In this document: positions 5,464 through 7,199 of the stretch, one piece after another
Numbering within the stretch: the stretch's first letter is position 1
Layout of the letters: each line of letters starts with the position of its first letter
Origin: a bacterium
GTDB taxonomy: Bacteria > Bacillota_I > Bacilli_A > RF39 > UBA660
Direction: 5' to 3'
Assembly (NCBI GenBank): GCA_004560915.1
Contig: SFTR01000053.1
Coordinates: forward strand, 1 to 7,199
Length of the DNA: 7,199 bases
Made by a program: the position numbers and the translations under genes
The notes under the pieces: generated by a model
Told to the model about the DNA's origin: nothing
Databases searched by the model: none
Seen by the model: only the letters and a program-made list of their open reading frames with translations

Positions 5464-5751
5464 ATGGATAAAAAAGATATAAATGAAACATTCAATCATA
5501 TGATTACACTAAATGAAAGAAAAAATATAGTACTTTCAGGAATAAAAAAATTAAATAGTTTTGATGATTCAGAATTTTTCGTAGATAGTATTATGGGAGC
5601 TATTCTCATTAAAGGAGATAATTTAGAACTATTAAAACTTGATACATTTCAAGGAACATTATCTATAAAAGGAAAAATAAATTCAGTAAACTATTTAGAT
5701 GATAACAAAAAAATAAGAACAGAAAATATAATGGCAAGGTTATTTAAATAA
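5464..5751 (+). CDS. yabP: Sporulation protein YabP
   Basis: 95 residues (about 100 in B. subtilis). YabP is a mother-cell protein needed for spore formation, related to YqfC; its molecular action is not established. Conserved features: the N-terminal region with ITLNERKNIVLSGIKKLNSFD (14-34), the core FFVDSIMGAILIKGDNLELLKLD (38-60), GTLSIKGKINSVNYLD (64-79) and the closing ARLFK. The beta-rich core GxLxIxGxxLxxxxLxxxxGxxxIxG is typical of the YabP/YqfC family. The ribosome binding site is an unusual run GGGGGA (5452-5457) seven bases... before the ATG region. Its TAA stop shares one base with the yabQ ATG (TAATG), indicating translational coupling, as expected for the yabP-yabQ pair. Confidence 0.9.
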   Translation: MDKKDINETFNHMITLNERKNIVLSGIKKLNSFDDSEFFVDSIMGAILIKGDNLELLKLDTFQGTLSIKGKINSVNYLDDNKKIRTENIMARLFK

Positions 5752-6038
5752 TGGATTTAAATGAACAAATAATCTCATTTATATTTTCTTTTTTATATGG
5801 AGTAATTGTACAAAAACTATATCAATTATCATATGAACACATACATACTAAAAAACAAATATATAGTTTTTTAAATAGTTTATTATTTATGATAAATATA
5901 ACACTAATATATTTTAAGATATTCTATTTAATAAATGATGGAATAATAAACACAATTTTTATCATAATAACCATAACTACTTTCTTATACTTTAATAATA
6001 AAAATTTACAAAAAAAATGTAAAAATATGTGTAATTAA
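5751..6038 (+). CDS. yabQ: YabQ-like sporulation membrane protein (short form)
   Basis: 95 residues, mostly hydrophobic, with about three membrane segments (roughly 7-24, 37-60, 63-81) and a basic tail (NNKNLQKKCKN). B. subtilis YabQ is about twice as long with more membrane spans and is required for spore cortex formation. The call rests on position (directly after yabP, before divIC, as in B. subtilis), on overall hydrophobicity, and on the family-like stretches FIFSFLYGVIV near the start and YLINDGIINTIFIIITI (59-75), similar to the KINNG...Y segment of clostridial YabQ proteins. The start overlaps the yabP stop by one base, leaving translation to coupling. The gene ends with its own stop well before divIC, so the shortness is not a window effect. 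Confidence 0.72.
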   Translation: MDLNEQIISFIFSFLYGVIVQKLYQLSYEHIHTKKQIYSFLNSLLFMINITLIYFKIFYLINDGIINTIFIIITITTFLYFNNKNLQKKCKNMCN

Positions 6039-6067
6039 TTGTATTTACGTCTATAGAATATTATAAT
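6039..6067 (+). promoter_or_regulatory. Possible sigma-A promoter of divIC-tilS
   Basis: TTGTAT (6039-6044), 17 bases, TATAAT (6062-6067). The -10 is perfect and spacing ideal, but the -35 matches only TTG. Transcription from near 6074 would give a 16-base leader with GGGG (6081-6084) as ribosome binding site. An inverted repeat TCTATA/TATAGA (6050-6055 and 6068-6073) flanks the -10 box. Confidence 0.55.
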
Positions 6068-6089
6068 TATAGATGAAAATGGGGTTAAT

Positions 6090-6380
6090 ATGAAAAAGAT
6101 GAGTCAAAAAACAAAATTTAGAGTGACTTTTTATACAATAGGCCTTATAATATCTATTGTACTTTGTACAACTTCTTTTTTAACAAACGGACGTCAAATA
6201 GTCGATAATAAAAAAGAAATGCAAAAATTAGAACAAGAGTATCAAAACAAGCTAGCTGAGGAAGAAGAACTAAAAAATGAAATAAATAAACTACAAGATC
6301 CTGAATATATGGCTAGATATGCTCGTGAAAAATACTTATATTCTAAAAATAATGAAATAATAATTAAAATAGAAGAATAG
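6090..6380 (+). CDS. divIC: Cell division protein DivIC (FtsB-like septum initiator)
   Basis: 96 residues (125 in B. subtilis, FtsB-like size). DivIC is a bitopic membrane protein that forms the DivIB-FtsL-DivIC subcomplex of the divisome. The layout is right: short basic cytoplasmic tail (MKKMSQKTKFR), one membrane segment (about 12-31), an extracellular coiled coil (about 38-68, KEMQKLEQEYQNKLAEEEEL), and the conserved end LQDPEYMARYAREKYLYS (68-85) followed by NNEIIIKI, which matches the DxxYxxxxAR.KY...GE.I.. signature. It follows yabP-yabQ and precedes tilS; in B. subtilis divIC also follows yabQ, with yabR, spoIIE and others before tilS. The tilS start is 11 bases after the stop, so the two are likely co-transcribed. 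It uses a few CGT codons, unlike most neighbours. Confidence 0.9.
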   Translation: MKKMSQKTKFRVTFYTIGLIISIVLCTTSFLTNGRQIVDNKKEMQKLEQEYQNKLAEEEELKNEINKLQDPEYMARYAREKYLYSKNNEIIIKIEE

Positions 6381-6391
6381 GAAAAGGCCAA

Positions 6392-6760
6392 ATGGAAGAA
6401 GTTTATAATTTTATAAAGAAAGATATAGAATTAAAATCAGACGATATAATTGTCATTGGTGTTTCTGGAGGACCAGACTCAATGGCACTTTTATATATAA
6501 TGAACGAATTTAAAAATAAAATTGGTTTTAAGATTGTATGTGCTCACGTAAATCATAATAAAAGAGTAGAAAGTGAGCAAGAAAAAATAGATTTAGAAAA
6601 CTATTGTAAAGAAAACGATATAATATTTGAATACATTAAGATAACTAAATGGGGTGACGATAACTTTCATAATGAAGCAAGAAGTGTTAGATATAACTTC
6701 TTCGAAGAATTAGTTGAAAATTATGGAGCTAAATATTTAATGACAGCTCATCATGGTGAT
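6392..6760 (+). CDS. tilS: tRNA(Ile)-lysidine synthase TilS, N-terminal fragment cut by a sequence join
   Basis: TilS converts C34 of the CAU-anticodon tRNA-Ile to lysidine using ATP and lysine, so that AUA codons are read correctly; it is essential in most bacteria. About 123 of the usual 450-470 residues remain. Visible: the PP-loop GVSGGPDSMALLY (23-35), CAHVNHNKR (50-58), NFHNEARSVRYNFF (91-104) and TAHHGD (118-123). Normally DD and a helix (xxETxL) follow, but here the sequence becomes GC-rich after GAT at 6760 and the continued frame to 6973 yields an unrelated Arg/Gly/Pro-rich translation with no TilS likeness. That tail (residues about 124-193) is an out-of-frame reading of an ABC transporter gene. 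The start follows divIC by 11 bases with AAAAGG as ribosome binding site. The real gene is presumably intact in its own genome. Confidence 0.93.
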
Positions 6761-6762
6761 GA
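6753..6762. other. Chimeric junction between AT-rich and GC-rich DNA
   Basis: ATGGTGATGA (6753-6762) fits both sides: as ..H-G-D-(D) of TilS in one frame and as M-V-M-(S) of an ABC ATPase in another. Left of it codons are overwhelmingly A/T-ending; right of it they are G/C-ending. Two conserved genes are each broken at the same point, one losing its 3' part and the other its 5' part. A short shared sequence of up to about 10 bases at the join is what a misassembly or an amplification chimera would leave. Confidence 0.9.
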
Positions 6763-7034
6763 GCCGCCAGGCGAAGCTGTATCTGCTCGACGAGCCGATC
6801 GGCGGCGTGGACCCGGCCACGCGCGACTACATTCTGAACACGATCATCAGCAACTACAACCCGGAGGCGGCGGTGGTGATCTCCACGCACCTGATCGCGG
6901 ACGTGGAGAAGATCCTGGACGACGTGATCTTCCTCGACCGGGGCTACGTGGTGCTGGAGAGCTCCGTCGATGAGATCCGGGAGACGCGCGGCGTGAGCGT
7001 GGACGCACTGTTTCGGGAGGTGTTCAAATGCTGA
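6753..7034 (+). CDS. ABC transporter ATP-binding protein, C-terminal fragment (5' part missing at the junction)
   Basis: The last ~91-93 residues of an ATPase subunit that would normally have about 230-300. Walker B LYLLDEP (9-15), D-loop GGVD (17-20) and the H-loop His of STH (H46) are present in order. The Walker A loop, Q-loop and LSGGQ-type signature, which should precede Walker B, are missing, because the preceding sequence belongs to tilS. The ATG at 6753 is therefore not a true start. Sequence style (DEPIGGVDPATRDYIL, VVISTHLIADVE) is that of ATPases paired with ABC-2 type permeases. Base composition and codon use differ sharply from all upstream genes. The stop (7032-7034) overlaps the start of the permease gene by seven bases. 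The substrate cannot be told from this fragment. Confidence 0.9.
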   Translation: MVMSRQAKLYLLDEPIGGVDPATRDYILNTIISNYNPEAAVVISTHLIADVEKILDDVIFLDRGYVVLESSVDEIRETRGVSVDALFREVFKC

Positions 7035-7199
7035 GGAAATTGATCAAGCACGAGCTGCGCGCGACGGGGCGCGTGATGCTGCCGCTTCTGGCGCTCGAGC
7101 TGGTGGCCGCGGTGGGCGGCAATATCTCCACATACAGGCTGCTGGAGACGAGCAATGGCGTGCTCAACACGCTGGGCATTGTGCTGCTGATGGGTTTTA
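7028..7199 (+). CDS. ABC transporter permease (ABC-2 type), N-terminal fragment running off the window end
   Basis: 57 residues are visible, beginning MLRKLIKHELRATGRVMLPL. The pattern of a short basic amphipathic start (KLIKHELRATGR) followed by a hydrophobic segment (about 17-30, VMLPLLALELVAAV) and a second starting near 48 (TLGIVLLMGF) is typical of the first residues of ABC-2 type permease subunits. GGGAGG (7015-7020), seven bases before the ATG, is a good ribosome binding site inside the ATPase gene. The ATG overlaps the end of the ATPase gene by seven bases, a usual ATPase-permease arrangement. GC-rich codons match the ATPase fragment, so the two belong to the same foreign piece. The window ends before any family-specific motif. 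Confidence 0.75.
   Translation, partial: MLRKLIKHELRATGRVMLPLLALELVAAVGGNISTYRLLETSNGVLNTLGIVLLMGF

Noticed and set aside
6761..6973. TilS apparently fused to an Arg/Gly/Pro-rich tail
   Set aside because: The tail is an out-of-frame reading of the ABC ATPase gene beyond the join; the in-frame version (6753-7034) has Walker B, D-loop and H-loop.

Overview
The window is almost certainly two pieces of DNA from different organisms joined at about position 6755-6762. Positions 1 to about 6760 are very AT-rich, coded entirely on the + strand, and belong to an endospore-forming member of the Bacillota (Firmicutes). Positions about 6763-7199 are GC-rich and carry part of an ABC transporter operon with unrelated codon usage. 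In the AT-rich part Trp is read from TGG and TGA occurs as a stop, so the standard bacterial code fits and a Mollicutes-type code is not needed. The class (Bacilli or Clostridia) cannot be fixed from this sequence; an uncultured gut-type lineage is a guess.

Layout: the C-terminal end of mfd (1-534, cut by the window start); spoVT (574-1071); tatD (1179-1925); a membrane-anchored 3D-domain protein (1965-2516); ksgA/rsmA (2518-3291); a class B sortase (3299-4012); yabG (4056-4820); veg (4817-5032); spoVG (5096-5380) with its own promoter and terminator; yabP-yabQ (5464-6038); divIC (6090-6380); and the first quarter of tilS (6392 to about 6760). Then come the end of an ABC ATPase gene (to 7034) and the start of its permease gene (7028 onward). 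No stretch over 300 bases lacks a gene.

The AT-rich part is a condensed and rearranged version of the Bacillus subtilis tatD(yabD)-yabE-rnmV-ksgA-yabG-veg-...-spoVG-...-mfd-spoVT-...-yabP-yabQ-divIC-...-tilS region. It mixes housekeeping genes (transcription-coupled repair, rRNA dimethylation, tRNA-Ile lysidine synthesis, division) with sporulation genes (SpoVT, YabG, YabP, YabQ, SpoVG). Compared with B. subtilis it lacks rnmV, sspF, ispE, purR and others at this site, has mfd-spoVT ahead of tatD, and has a class B sortase between ksgA and yabG.

Regulation can be partly read. Near-perfect housekeeping promoters precede the 3D-ksgA-sortase unit and spoVG, and a weaker one precedes divIC-tilS. 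The yabG-veg and yabP-yabQ units are both preceded by a sigma-E-like element of the same geometry that shares an identical 13-base word. I see no clear sign of a wholly new system. The points most worth a second look are the chimeric join, the paired sporulation-type promoters, the sortase in the sporulation neighbourhood, and the Cys-rich 3D protein.
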